Assembly: GCA_900550645.1 (NCBI GenBank)
Contig: URTA01000006.1
Location: 1-64,000 of the forward strand
Direction: 5' to 3'
DNA: 64,000 nucleotides
DNA from: an uncultured Porphyromonadaceae bacterium
Lineage (GTDB): Bacteria; Bacteroidota; Bacteroidia; Bacteroidales; Muribaculaceae
Of the stretch, positions 17,225 to 25,469 are shown in pieces; position 1 is the first letter of the stretch; each line of letters opens with the position of its first letter. The translations under genes and the position numbers were made by a program. Below the pieces are notes generated by a model. The model saw nothing but the letters and a program-made list of their open reading frames with translations. It had not been told where the DNA came from and ran no database searches.

Positions 17225-17692
17225 TTATTGTTTGTTTGGAAGATTCCGCCACATTTCTGTGTATGCGCCGATGTAGGCTTCTGTAGCCTCCGCATCCCTC
17301 AGGCTATCCCTGTCAGGAACGGCGATACCCCATTCTTGGGCGGCGTGATGAATAATATCGTCAATAACATTACTCATCTCAGTTGACTTTTCATTTTTGA
17401 GGTCGAGGTATTCATACTTCTCCCCCTGAATCTCACAGGTATGCAAGGGAGCGTAAACTTCCTCGAAGTACCTGTATAGGGCATCTACCGGGGGGTGGCT
17501 GGAGAGCTGGTCTGATATTGTCTTCAGCACAACCCCGAATAGATACTTCAGCTGAGGTAAAGAGCGGTTCTTCTTGTCGTCGTATATGACGAACTTGTAC
17601 TTTCCTTCCGGAAGGTCGTCCACAGAACCTATAAGCTCTTGGATTCCGGCTCTTTCTTCATGGACTTCAAAAGAGCCTTCCTTTTTAATCAT
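17225..17692 (-). CDS. Hypothetical protein, first gene of the replication operon
   Basis: A 155-residue protein of unknown family; the segment LPQLKYLFGVVLKTISDQL faintly recalls NinB-type recombination proteins but this is not enough for a call. The start is set at ATG 17692 (MIKKEGSFEV): a longer frame from a TTG at 17722 would begin inside a Bacteroides-type -7 promoter element. It is directly followed by the ssDNA-binding gene. Confidence 0.6.
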   Translation of the reverse strand: MIKKEGSFEVHEERAGIQELIGSVDDLPEGKYKFVIYDDKKNRSLPQLKYLFGVVLKTISDQLSSHPPVDALYRYFEEVYAPLHTCEIQGEKYEYLDLKNEKSTEMSNVIDDIIHHAAQEWGIAVPDRDSLRDAEATEAYIGAYTEMWRNLPNKQ

Positions 17693-17719
17693 CTCTATGA
17701 TCGTGTCTGGTTTCGGCGG

Positions 17720-17752
17720 CAAAGTTAGTGATAAAATTTCGAGCTGTGCAAA
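17720..17752 (-). promoter_or_regulatory. Bacteroides-type promoter for the replication operon
   Basis: On the minus strand TTTG (17752-17749), a 21-base spacer and TAACTTTG (17727-17720) match the Bacteroidota consensus TTTG-N19/21-TAnnTTTG. Transcription would start near 17712, giving a leader of about 20 bases before ATG 17692. It probably drives the whole block down to the left edge of the replication genes. Confidence 0.8.
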
Positions 17753-17764
17753 TGTTTTATCGGC

Positions 17765-17818
17765 AAAAAATTCGTCCGTCTGTATTATAAGGACGTAAAT
17801 CGCTATATTACAGACGGA
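17765..17818 (-). terminator. Rho-independent terminator of thyX-nrdD-nrdG
   Basis: An almost perfect 15-bp inverted repeat (17775-17789 with 17804-17818, 14 of 15 paired, 14-base loop) is followed on the minus strand by CGAATTTTTT. It lies 45 bases after nrdG and just upstream of the next promoter, so it separates the nucleotide and replication operons. Confidence 0.85.
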
Positions 17819-17862
17819 TAAAAATTTTCTTTATGATATATTACGATTGGCAGAAATCGTGT

Positions 17863-18315
17863 TTATATCAACGCAATTACTCGCTGGTTTGTCGAACCTT
17901 TCCATTTCAGGTTCGGTTTTGCCATAGCCTTTATGAACGGTCCGTCCACTATCACATTGATGTACCGCAGTATATCAGGATAGTACAATTTGACGTGTTC
18001 GAGGGGATAGCCAGTCCACATCCAGATGTCTTTCCCGGTGTTGGCTTTGATGGCCTTGCACAACGACAAAATGCCCTCGTACTGCATCAGTGGCTCGCCT
18101 CCCAGAATAGATATGTTGAAGTCGTCTTGCGTCAGTTCATCGTAAATTTCCTGGACGGATTTCAACTCTCCAGACTCTTTGTCCCACCACGCTTTATTGT
18201 GGCATCCTTCGCAATGCAAGAGACATCCTGAAACGTACAGGCTGTTTCGCAGTCCCGGTCCGTCAGCCGAGGTGGACTTGACTATCTTGGCCACATACAG
18301 CATCTCGTCAGTCAT
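17863..18315 (-). CDS. nrdG: Anaerobic ribonucleotide reductase activating protein
   Basis: The 150-residue radical SAM protein has the cluster motif C-x3-C-x2-C in SGCLLHCEGCHN and a GGEP motif (ILGGEPLMQ). NrdG uses S-adenosylmethionine and a 4Fe-4S cluster to make the glycyl radical on NrdD. Length is normal for the family. The start overlaps the nrdD stop by eight bases, giving translational coupling to its partner. Confidence 0.93.
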   Translation of the reverse strand: MTDEMLYVAKIVKSTSADGPGLRNSLYVSGCLLHCEGCHNKAWWDKESGELKSVQEIYDELTQDDFNISILGGEPLMQYEGILSLCKAIKANTGKDIWMWTGYPLEHVKLYYPDILRYINVIVDGPFIKAMAKPNLKWKGSTNQRVIALI

Positions 18316-21300
18316 GCGTCACACGGTCTTTGAGTTCTGCGAGTTTGCCTGAGTTCCAGCGGTCTGTTGTGCCGACGAGGTAGCCGGTGATGCGCTGGAG
18401 TTTGTCGATTCTATGGCTTCCGCACTCGGGGCAAGTTTCGAGGTCTTTACTCGCGTCCTCGTAGCCGCAGTCAAGACAACGGTTACGGTTGTGGTTGACG
18501 CTTGCGTACCCGATGTCGTACTTGTCTACAAGTCTCACGATGTCATGGATTGCCTCGACATTATGAGTGGCATCGCCATCCATTTCAACATAGAAGATGT
18601 GTCCGCCTCTCGTCAGTTCATGATAGGGGGCTTCCACTTTCGCCTTGTGGTCTGCGCTGCAATGATAGTACACTGGCACATGGTTGGAGTTGGTGTAGTA
18701 GTCCTTGTCCGTCACACCCTTGACGATGCCGTACTTGGCGCGGTCTTTCTTGGTGAACTTGCCTGACAGTCCTTCAGCCGGCGTGGCGAATACAGAATAG
18801 TTCAGGTCGTACTTGTCTGAAAGTTCTGCAACTCGCTCCTTCATGAAGCCGATTATCCGCAGTCCAAGTTTCTGCGCTTCTTCTGACTCTCCGTGATGAT
18901 GTCCGCAAAGGGCGATGAGACATTCAGCCAGACCGATAAAACCTACGCCAAGAGAACCGTGCTTCAGGACTTCGCGCACCTCGTCGTTGGGCTTAAGGTT
19001 CTCCGATTCCATCCACATTCCAGACATCAGCAACGGGAACTGCTTGACCAATGCCGTACACTGGAACTCATACCGCTCATTCAGCTGCTTGCCCGTGATG
19101 TCGATGGCGTTTTTCAGCTTGTCAAAGAACTGCTCGATACGTTCAGCTTCAGGCTTATCCATAACCGACAGTGCCAGTCCAGGGAGGTTGATTGTCGAGA
19201 ACGAAAGGTTGCCTCTGCCGATAGAAGTCTTGCGACCGAAGCGGTCTTCAAATATTCGGGTGCGGCAGTTATGGCTTCTTACACCACTCACTGTGAAATG
19301 CTCGCTCGATGTTGTCACGTCGTAGCTGCATCTGTCACGGAATCCGAGATGCTCAATTTTAGTCACCTCTCCGAACTCAAACGGAATAGGCGTATGGCTT
19401 GATGTGTATTTCGCTTTTTTCTTTGCGCTGACCATGTGCTTGGTCAGTTCTGAAAAAGCATCGAACTCAATTCTATATCTCACTGCTGAAGGACGCGAGG
19501 AGCAATAGTGGTTTTCGTACATTTTTGCCGGCACCCCAAGCGATTGAGCCAATAGCATTGTTTGGATGGCTAATGCCTTGTTTATGCTTCCGATTTGACA
19601 TTTTGCTCTGTCTCTATTTGCGTTGATATACCCATCAGCATCCATCATCCCGGCAAGAAACGATGCGCGAATAGGAGTAGGAGCATTGAACACCCATGAG
19701 GGGATCTGTCTGTCAATTTTCTTGACCCCTCCAAACTCCGAAATGAGACGTCGGCGGAATTTGGAAATTCGTCCTTCACCATAATCATAGTTCTTTAGTT
19801 CATAGTAGTCTCCCTTTTTTGCACGATGTTGTTCGCGCACTATAGTTCTGCTGTGAACTGAATTTAAGAACACATGGCAGTATTTGTCTCGAATGTCCTT
19901 TTCATCTAATCCGATTGTACTCATCATTTGGCCGTCGTAACAGCCGTCGCATAAGATGAAGCCAATCAGCCATGCCATATCTTCATTTACATTGAAATGA
20001 GATGAACCTACAAGCTGAACTGTTGTAAGGGCGATGCTGTCTCCTATTTTCAAATCTTTGGTCAGAACGACCTCGTTGTTTACAGTCCACGGGTGGTCTG
20101 ATGTCACAGTTAGGACACGTCCATTGCTTAGCGTTACCTTCATCCAGTCTCCCTTATCAGGATTCTTGATGACTCGCAGACATTCTACAAAATTGTTGGA
20201 GTCTTGGATTTCCACACCGTTCAAGTTGATGAACTCGCCATCATTGAAACCCTCTTTGCTGGCGCTGTGTACGGTGTTATGTTTCTCCATCTGCTTCCAA
20301 AATCTGCTTATGGAAGACACATACACTTTGCCTTCAATTCGCCAGGTTACGACTTCCTGGCCATCAACACAACCCATCGTTGCCACTTCGTGTTCGTAAC
20401 GCTTGGGGTCGTCTGCTTTCCATTCCTTGCTGCGGTTAAATGTAGCGTCGAGGTTCAGGAAGTTCGGGAAGAACCGCTTGGCTGTCACCTTGCACGCCAG
20501 CTGGAACAAATCGTAGTTCGGGTCTCCAGGCAGGTAGTTCACGCCGCGCTTCTTCTTCCATATCTGAATGGGGAATATCGCTGTCGAGCCGTTGCCTACG
20601 CCCTGATAGGTGCATTTAAGGAGTTCGCGGATTATGCAACGACCTTCGGCTGAAGTGTCTGTTCCGTAGTTGAGGGAACTGAATACTACCTGATTGCCGC
20701 CGCGAGAATGGATAGTGTTCATGTTGTGGATGAAAGCCTCCATAGCCTGATGCACCCGGCATACGGTCTGGTTGATAGCCCACGCCATGACATTTTCTTC
20801 GCTCGGAGACTTGCAGTCCAGCGGTTCTTCTTTCGTGATATAGTCTGGAATGTCCTTGTGGTAGAGACTTTCGTATTTCCGACCCAGCAGCGATTCGGCT
20901 TTCTTGACTTCCTCTATGTATGTCAGGCGAACAAACGGCGCAAGGTAGAAGTCAAAGGCTGGAATGGCCTGGCCTCCGTGCTGCTCGTTCTGCGTGGTCT
21001 CGAGGGATATGCAAGCAAGGATGCTGGCGGTCTCGATGCGCTTGGCTGGACGAGATTCTCCATGACCGGCCTTGAAGCCGCCGTTGAGCAGCTTGTCAAC
21101 CGGGCTTTGCACACAGGTCAATGAACGTGTGGGGTAGTAGTCCATGTCATGAACGTGCAGGATGTTCGCTGACATGAGGTCGAGCGTGTCCTGAGAGAGC
21201 AGGTAGTTGACAACGTGTTCCTTAGACCGCTCGCTGGCAATCTTCATCATCATTCCAGCCGGCGTATCTGTGTTCATGTTGGCGTTCTCGCGTGTCACGT

Positions 21301-21619
21301 CGTTCTTCTTGGCAGCGATGATGTCCGCGATTATCTGGTCGCTGGCACTGCTTCTTGCCTTGGTGCGCTTGTCCCTGTAGAGTATGTATGCCTTGGCGAC
21401 TTCAGGCTTGCCGTAAGCCATCAGCGAGCCTTCGACCAAGTCCTGTATTTCCTCAACGGATATGCCGTCGTGACAGCGAGAAACAACATCGTTCACGACA
21501 ATATCCAGCAAGAACAAGTCATCGCTCTTCACTTCACATCTTGCAGCATTGACCGCCTTGCGTATGCGTCCTGCGTCGAAATCCGCATAGCGTCCGTCTC
21601 GTTTTCTTACTTTCATCAT
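18308..21619 (-). CDS. nrdD: Anaerobic ribonucleoside-triphosphate reductase with intein
   Basis: The precursor is about 1103 residues: an ATP-cone (from MMKVRKRDGRYADFD), the catalytic barrel, a 368-residue intein (417-784) inserted before the conserved Cys of TMG-CRTRIF, then the C-terminal part with a four-Cys zinc site (CLDCG, CPECG) and the glycyl-radical loop RITGYLVGTTDRW. The spliced enzyme would be about 735 residues, normal for NrdD, and reduces NTPs to dNTPs without oxygen. I chose ATG 21619 because it overlaps the thyX-like stop; the longer frame would run into that gene. Confidence 0.93.
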   Translation of the reverse strand: MMKVRKRDGRYADFDAGRIRKAVNAARCEVKSDDLFLLDIVVNDVVSRCHDGISVEEIQDLVEGSLMAYGKPEVAKAYILYRDKRTKARSSASDQIIADIIAAKKNDVTRENANMNTDTPAGMMMKIASERSKEHVVNYLLSQDTLDLMSANILHVHDMDYYPTRSLTCVQSPVDKLLNGGFKAGHGESRPAKRIETASILACISLETTQNEQHGGQAIPAFDFYLAPFVRLTYIEEVKKAESLLGRKYESLYHKDIPDYITKEEPLDCKSPSEENVMAWAINQTVCRVHQAMEAFIHNMNTIHSRGGNQVVFSSLNYGTDTSAEGRCIIRELLKCTYQGVGNGSTAIFPIQIWKKKRGVNYLPGDPNYDLFQLACKVTAKRFFPNFLNLDATFNRSKEWKADDPKRYEHEVATMGCVDGQEVVTWRIEGKVYVSSISRFWKQMEKHNTVHSASKEGFNDGEFINLNGVEIQDSNNFVECLRVIKNPDKGDWMKVTLSNGRVLTVTSDHPWTVNNEVVLTKDLKIGDSIALTTVQLVGSSHFNVNEDMAWLIGFILCDGCYDGQMMSTIGLDEKDIRDKYCHVFLNSVHSRTIVREQHRAKKGDYYELKNYDYGEGRISKFRRRLISEFGGVKKIDRQIPSWVFNAPTPIRASFLAGMMDADGYINANRDRAKCQIGSINKALAIQTMLLAQSLGVPAKMYENHYCSSRPSAVRYRIEFDAFSELTKHMVSAKKKAKYTSSHTPIPFEFGEVTKIEHLGFRDRCSYDVTTSSEHFTVSGVRSHNCRTRIFEDRFGRKTSIGRGNLSFSTINLPGLALSVMDKPEAERIEQFFDKLKNAIDITGKQLNERYEFQCTALVKQFPLLMSGMWMESENLKPNDEVREVLKHGSLGVGFIGLAECLIALCGHHHGESEEAQKLGLRIIGFMKERVAELSDKYDLNYSVFATPAEGLSGKFTKKDRAKYGIVKGVTDKDYYTNSNHVPVYYHCSADHKAKVEAPYHELTRGGHIFYVEMDGDATHNVEAIHDIVRLVDKYDIGYASVNHNRNRCLDCGYEDASKDLETCPECGSHRIDKLQRITGYLVGTTDRWNSGKLAELKDRVTHD
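19268..20371 (-). mobile_element. LAGLIDADG intein in NrdD
   Basis: The intein begins at Cys (CVDGQEVVTW), has block B TSDHPW, two LAGLIDADG motifs (LIGFILCDG and FLAGMMDADG), and ends with block G VRSHN followed by Cys. All splicing residues (Cys1, block-B His, penultimate His, terminal Asn, +1 Cys) are present, so it should self-splice. The two LAGLIDADG motifs suggest an active homing endonuclease, with Asp in both. It sits directly before the active-site Cys of the host protein, a typical intein target. Confidence 0.93.
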
Positions 21620-22326
21620 ATATCGGTATTCAGTCCTATCTGTCTGTTGGAAAAGTTCTGGTGATATGCTCCCAGCTCGTTTGCGAAAGCCTCCGTGCAG
21701 TTGAAGCCGCAGCATCTTGGCTCGCCGCAAAGGCCGTTACGGTAGACGCACTTGCGTACCATTACTGAAGCCAAGTCCGGGTCAACTTTGTCGATTTCGT
21801 CCTTTATGGCCTGGAATACACAGACTGTTTCAGGGTGAGCGCAACCGGTGCAGAGACGCAGCTTGGCCATGTCTATGAGGGACTGGGCGTTCAGGCAAAG
21901 ACCGAGGTTGACAGGTGTGTAGCGGTCTGCGTTCTCCTTCAGCCACTCGCAACGCTCTATGACCGTCTTGATGAGGTCTTGCTGCACGCTGTAGCTTGTG
22001 CGATTCGTCATGTTCTGGAGCATTGCCAGCTTCTCGATTATCTCGTCAACCTTGGCAATGAGATTCGGGTTGCCGCCAGTTCTGTCATCACGGCAGGTAA
22101 GCTGAAACGGCGTCGAGCCTACATGGTGGCGAATCAGATGAGTGGCAATGAACAGAGGAATGTTGGTCAGCTTTATCCAGAACATCTGGGTGCGTACCGG
22201 CGAATGTTCAGACTTGTAAATGGAGAGCAACGATTGTCTGCTTGTCCCCAAGAAAGTACACTCACACGCCTCGCGCATGAGTCCTTCGTCCGTCAATTTC
22301 CTGACAGACACTCGAAAATCTTTCAT
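21616..22326 (-). CDS. ThyX-like flavin-dependent thymidylate synthase
   Basis: The 236-residue protein carries a ThyX-like core: THLIRHHVGSTPFQLTCRDD occupies the place of the ThyX signature RHR-x7-S, and NAQSLIDMAKLRLC matches the later NArsL-x-R region. The signature is altered (RHH, with Cys in the loop), and the C-terminus is unusually cysteine-rich (GLCGEPRCCGFNC), so activity or substrate may differ. It is the first gene of the operon with nrdD and nrdG, consistent with dTMP supply. Confidence 0.65.
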   Translation of the reverse strand: MKDFRVSVRKLTDEGLMREACECTFLGTSRQSLLSIYKSEHSPVRTQMFWIKLTNIPLFIATHLIRHHVGSTPFQLTCRDDRTGGNPNLIAKVDEIIEKLAMLQNMTNRTSYSVQQDLIKTVIERCEWLKENADRYTPVNLGLCLNAQSLIDMAKLRLCTGCAHPETVCVFQAIKDEIDKVDPDLASVMVRKCVYRNGLCGEPRCCGFNCTEAFANELGAYHQNFSNRQIGLNTDI

Positions 22327-22399
22327 CGAGCAATAGAATTAAGAATGTTGGTATGGGGAAGATGTACGGGCGCAGTTGTGCTGCGCTTCAATTATACTG

Positions 22400-22433
22400 C
22401 AAAGCTACGAAAAAAAATTCAGATACAAGCAAC
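22400..22433 (-). promoter_or_regulatory. Bacteroides-type promoter for thyX-nrdD-nrdG
   Basis: The minus strand has TAGCTTTG (22407-22400), an exact match to the -7 element TAnnTTTG. The -33 box is weaker: CTTG at 18 bases or GTTG at 22 bases upstream. It lies about 75 bases before the thyX-like start in a gene-free stretch. Confidence 0.65.
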
Positions 22434-22473
22434 AGCTGTTTGGCGGAACTTGAAATTCTCTGGGATTAATGGG

Positions 22474-23118
22474 TTATAGCAGGTCGTTGACTGTATGCCT
22501 CAAATCAAATAGTTGATTATCAATATTGGCAATGTAACTTGATATTCTGCGTAATTGTACTTCTGAATATTTAATAACACCGCCAATCACCTCGACATCT
22601 AATTTGTCAGAATCTTTAATTGGGGTGTCTGTGAGCAATCTTTTGAGTTTTGACGTATCGTGTTCTAATTTTTTAATTCTATCCATGAGATTGGAGTCGT
22701 CAACTCTTCCTTTTAAGGCATTGTGTATGGATGTTTGTCTGCTTCTATATCGGTGAAACAAACTAGATACTCGATTTAATATAACTGTTTTAGTATGTAC
22801 ATAATCTTCCAAAGACAAAAGAACCTCTTCATTTTGGTGAATCCTGTCTAAGTACATCTGTTTGCCCAGTTGAGAATCATGAACATCCTTTTCCAATACA
22901 TGAGCAACATATAGTGCTAATAACACGCTTACTATCATCGTCAATATGTCTGACAATGATATTTGGCATGACAATGAGATTGCTTCGCTAATTGGAAGCC
23001 TGGCGAGTACGAACCCAAAGACAGAACCTATAAAAGCGAGCAGGCCTCCCTTAGCTATTCTCTTTTTTGTCAGCGTCTGATAAATATGACTCAATTTCTT
23101 CAATATACGCGGGATCAT
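22474..23118 (-). CDS. Two-TM membrane protein with cytoplasmic coiled coil
   Basis: The 214-residue protein has a basic N-terminus, two membrane segments (about 24-42 and 57-75) and a long helical, coiled-coil-like C-terminal part. It is the last gene of a three-gene AT-rich operon with a DUF4325 protein and a STAS-GHKL ATPase. It could be the membrane sensor or effector of that switch. The start overlaps the DUF4325 gene by 68 bases; no later ATG fits. No named family is recognised. Confidence 0.7.
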   Translation of the reverse strand: MIPRILKKLSHIYQTLTKKRIAKGGLLAFIGSVFGFVLARLPISEAISLSCQISLSDILTMIVSVLLALYVAHVLEKDVHDSQLGKQMYLDRIHQNEEVLLSLEDYVHTKTVILNRVSSLFHRYRSRQTSIHNALKGRVDDSNLMDRIKKLEHDTSKLKRLLTDTPIKDSDKLDVEVIGGVIKYSEVQLRRISSYIANIDNQLFDLRHTVNDLL

Positions 23119-23392
23119 CGTTGCTAATAAACTTTATATGTTTATGAATGTCTGATAATTCGAGCTTATCTGTTCGTATGAGCCCCCCAAAGGACTCTTC
23201 GAGAAAGGACGTTCCATAACCACACGATCCGTCTAAGTTTATAACAAGGATTTCTGAATTGGCAATAGCTTCTTTTAGTTTAGGTGCCAATATATTTGTG
23301 CGAAATTCCTCCCCGGAAAAATCCCCTTCCGAGGGGTATCGAGCACCTGGGATTGGGCTGAAATCTTCAGCGATATTTATCGTTAACGACAT
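23051..23392 (-). CDS. STAS-like DUF4325 protein
   Basis: The 113-residue protein matches the STAS-like DUF4325 pattern: PGARYPSEGDFSGEEF near the start, then VINLDGSCGYGTSFLEESFG and DDPAYIEEIE. STAS-fold proteins act as switch partners, usually bound or phosphorylated by GHKL kinases. It overlaps the STAS-GHKL gene by ten bases and the membrane-protein gene by 68, so the three are one unit. A clear paralogue lies in the tail operon at 47655-48014. Confidence 0.78.
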   Translation of the reverse strand: MSLTINIAEDFSPIPGARYPSEGDFSGEEFRTNILAPKLKEAIANSEILVINLDGSCGYGTSFLEESFGGLIRTDKLELSDIHKHIKFISNDDPAYIEEIESYLSDADKKENS

Positions 23393-24495
23393 GATATTGG
23401 TAGATTTGTGTTATTCGTGTTTACTTCCCAATAGACAAAAGTGCCAGAGAAATTTTTATCCAATAGGGTGTACTTATCCTCGGACACTTCTGCCATTGCT
23501 TTATTGGATATAACAACGAGATTCGACAAATTATTGTCTTTGCAAGCGTTGTAAATACCAGGCAATCCTTTGCCGCGAAAGTATTTTCGAGTGGAGGAAT
23601 GTGCCAGACCTATTGAATGTATGTCTCCTTTTAATAATAGTTCAAGGAGTTCGGAGTCGTTTTTCCCATTGAATTTGTTCCTGAATTGGCTGAATATTTT
23701 GTGGAGTTTGCTTCGATTATCGGTCGTAATACTATTTATGATACCAATGCCGTAATCAATGAATGAAAAACACGCTACTTTTCTTTCGCAATCATAACTT
23801 ACTGTCGTCCACCAGTAATGTTCCCCTTGTTTGTGTAGAGAAGCGTGATTGTTCGTGTTTTGCATTAATTCTATGTATGCCCTTTGTACGCCAAGGCATC
23901 GTCTTTCTTGTCCCCAGATCTTTTTGCTAATTTGGCGTATTAAGTTTGCTGACAATTTTGTATCGACGATTTTGCTTGCGTGCGTGAATATACTACGTCT
24001 TGCAATATCGTATGAGTCTTTGACCTCGAAACGCTTCATATTGAATAGCTCGTTGAAAAAGCCAGACTCTTTAAGACGCTTGTCAGCTTTGGTGCTCTTA
24101 GGAAAATCTCCATTAAAGTCAATATTGTGTGACCTGAATTTGATTAATGATGAGAGCAATACAACTAATGCACCATCTTCAATGTGTTCGACATTGCGTA
24201 AACGAACAAAGACTTTGGACTTGTTCTTAAAGCAATTCTCTAGTTTTGATATAAACCCCAGTGTTTCAAGAGGGTTTTCTATTAGCGAAAAATTAGTTGG
24301 TGCATAAATTCGGACAAAATCTCTATAGCTGTCCATAATTCTAAGCTGCTTGCGCTCTTCCTTGTTCATTCCCAAAAAACGTTTGTGCTTCCTTCTCCGA
24401 ATATCCCTACTGCGTACTTTGAGTTTGAAAAGGTGCTTGTTGTGGTTTTTCAACCATTGCTGCTTATGTCTGTATTTGATTGGTTTAAGGCTCAT
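23383..24495 (-). CDS. STAS-GHKL ATPase
   Basis: The 370-residue protein has a basic N-terminus (about 1-55), a STAS-like domain (about 60-155, with VFVRLRNVEHIEDGALVVLL) and a GHKL ATP-binding domain: N-box ELMQNTNNHA (209-218), G1 DYGIGI (247-252) and G2 GKGLPG (308-313). No histidine phospho-acceptor domain is seen, so it is more like anti-sigma or partner-switch kinases (RsbW, SpoIIAB) than a sensor kinase. Its promoter lies just upstream. Base use is visibly more AT-rich than the neighbouring phage operons, suggesting acquisition. Confidence 0.75.
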   Translation of the reverse strand: MSLKPIKYRHKQQWLKNHNKHLFKLKVRSRDIRRRKHKRFLGMNKEERKQLRIMDSYRDFVRIYAPTNFSLIENPLETLGFISKLENCFKNKSKVFVRLRNVEHIEDGALVVLLSSLIKFRSHNIDFNGDFPKSTKADKRLKESGFFNELFNMKRFEVKDSYDIARRSIFTHASKIVDTKLSANLIRQISKKIWGQERRCLGVQRAYIELMQNTNNHASLHKQGEHYWWTTVSYDCERKVACFSFIDYGIGIINSITTDNRSKLHKIFSQFRNKFNGKNDSELLELLLKGDIHSIGLAHSSTRKYFRGKGLPGIYNACKDNNLSNLVVISNKAMAEVSEDKYTLLDKNFSGTFVYWEVNTNNTNLPISCR

Positions 24496-24517
24496 AGCTG
24501 CTGAAATAAATCATCGA

Positions 24518-24549
24518 CAAAATTAGCCATTTGCTGGATTATGGGCAAT
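24518..24549 (-). promoter_or_regulatory. Bacteroides-type promoter for the STAS-GHKL cassette
   Basis: On the minus strand ATTG (24549-24546), a 20-base spacer and TAATTTTG (24525-24518). The -7 element is an exact TAnnTTTG and lies 22 bases before the ATPase start, so the cassette is expressed on its own. Confidence 0.65.
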
Positions 24550-24573
24550 GATTTTGAGACATAATGTTGAAAA

Positions 24574-24819
24574 TCAGGCCGATAGGTATAATTCGTCATC
24601 ATTGAAGTATCGGACTATAGAGCTGGACAAAGAAACAATGTTTTCGTGGCAATATGTTCTGTACGGTATTAGAAACTGAGTTTCTTTGCCATAGTTATTG
24701 ATTACGTCCAGAATGTCTGGGCCAACGTTGTATTTCTTCAATTCCTCCCAGTCGCGTTTTTGTTGTTCTGGGGTTGTGGTTGAAAAATAGTGTTCGGTAA
24801 CGTCTGCTATATAACCCAT
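24574..24819 (-). CDS. Small hypothetical protein
   Basis: An 81-residue acidic protein of unknown family, with its own promoter just upstream and a gap before the STAS-GHKL promoter downstream. It is AT-rich like the adjacent cassette and may belong to it. Helical in the middle (TPEQQKRDWEELKKYNVGPD) with an aromatic C-terminal half. Confidence 0.6.
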   Translation of the reverse strand: MGYIADVTEHYFSTTTPEQQKRDWEELKKYNVGPDILDVINNYGKETQFLIPYRTYCHENIVSLSSSIVRYFNDDELYLSA

Positions 24820-24841
24820 AGTTGATATATTGGTTGTCTTG

Positions 24842-24873
24842 CAAAGTTAGTCAACCATTTTGTATCTTGCAAC
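24842..24873 (-). promoter_or_regulatory. Bacteroides-type promoter
   Basis: On the minus strand GTTG (24873-24870), a 20-base spacer and TAACTTTG (24849-24842), 23 bases before the 81-residue protein start. The -7 box is identical to the one before the replication operon. Confidence 0.7.
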
Positions 24874-24959
24874 AGGGTTGACGTGGAAAATTATACGCAA
24901 GACTGCGAGTTGAGAGCAATGGCCTTGCATTTATGTAGCTGACGTAAAGTCGGTTGTGT

Positions 24960-25445
24960 CTAAATTGCTGTCATACTCTTTTCGGCGGCCTTGCGCACCC
25001 TCATGTAGTACAATTCCGTATTTGCTCCAGATGCCTTTGGATTTTTCGGATAGAGGCCGGTTTCTCTGTATTCTTTCAGGGCTTTGCGGAACTTTGGCTT
25101 CTTGAACAGAGGATTGAGAGAGCCGTACCCCACCTGCTCGATTAGATCGGCTGATGGGGTTCCGGCTGTATTGCACTCGTATATCAGTTGGTACTCGAGA
25201 GGGGCTTCGTACATCAGATAATACCCGACCCTCGTTTCCTCAAACGCTCTTCTTTGCTTTCTTGCGTTTGGGTCTTTGCGCTTCTTCCGCTTCCTCGGCC
25301 GGCCCGGCTTGCGTTTCCTCGGTTTCGGTGCATTGGGGTCGATTACTTTCTTCGGCCTCCCTCGCTTGCGCTTCGGCGCGGGCTTTTTCTCGAGTTCTTC
25401 TTGCAGCCTCTTCTCGCTCTGTCTTTTCAGTATTTCTGAAATCAC
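24960..25445 (-). CDS. AT-hook protein at the end of the tail operon
   Basis: The 161-residue protein has a very basic N-terminal half with two AT-hook cores, RGRPKK (28-33) and PGRPRK (47-52), inside runs of Lys, Arg and Pro. The C-terminal part (about 65-161) is an ordered domain of unknown type. AT-hooks bind the minor groove of AT-rich DNA. It follows the tail-fibre gene by 24 bases. A DNA-condensing, silencing or regulatory role is possible; nothing decides between them. Confidence 0.7.
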   Translation of the reverse strand: MISEILKRQSEKRLQEELEKKPAPKRKRGRPKKVIDPNAPKPRKRKPGRPRKRKKRKDPNARKQRRAFEETRVGYYLMYEAPLEYQLIYECNTAGTPSADLIEQVGYGSLNPLFKKPKFRKALKEYRETGLYPKNPKASGANTELYYMRVRKAAEKSMTAI

Positions 25446-25469
25446 GTATTCCTGTGTAGATTTTCATTG

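Noticed and set aside
17692..17722. TTG start at 17722 for the first replication-operon gene
   Set aside because: The TTG is part of the promoter -7 element TAACTTTG, so it cannot be in the mRNA.
21620..21730. N-terminal extension of NrdD
   Set aside because: The added residues are the thyX-like 3' end read in another frame; the ATP-cone begins at the ATG at 21619.
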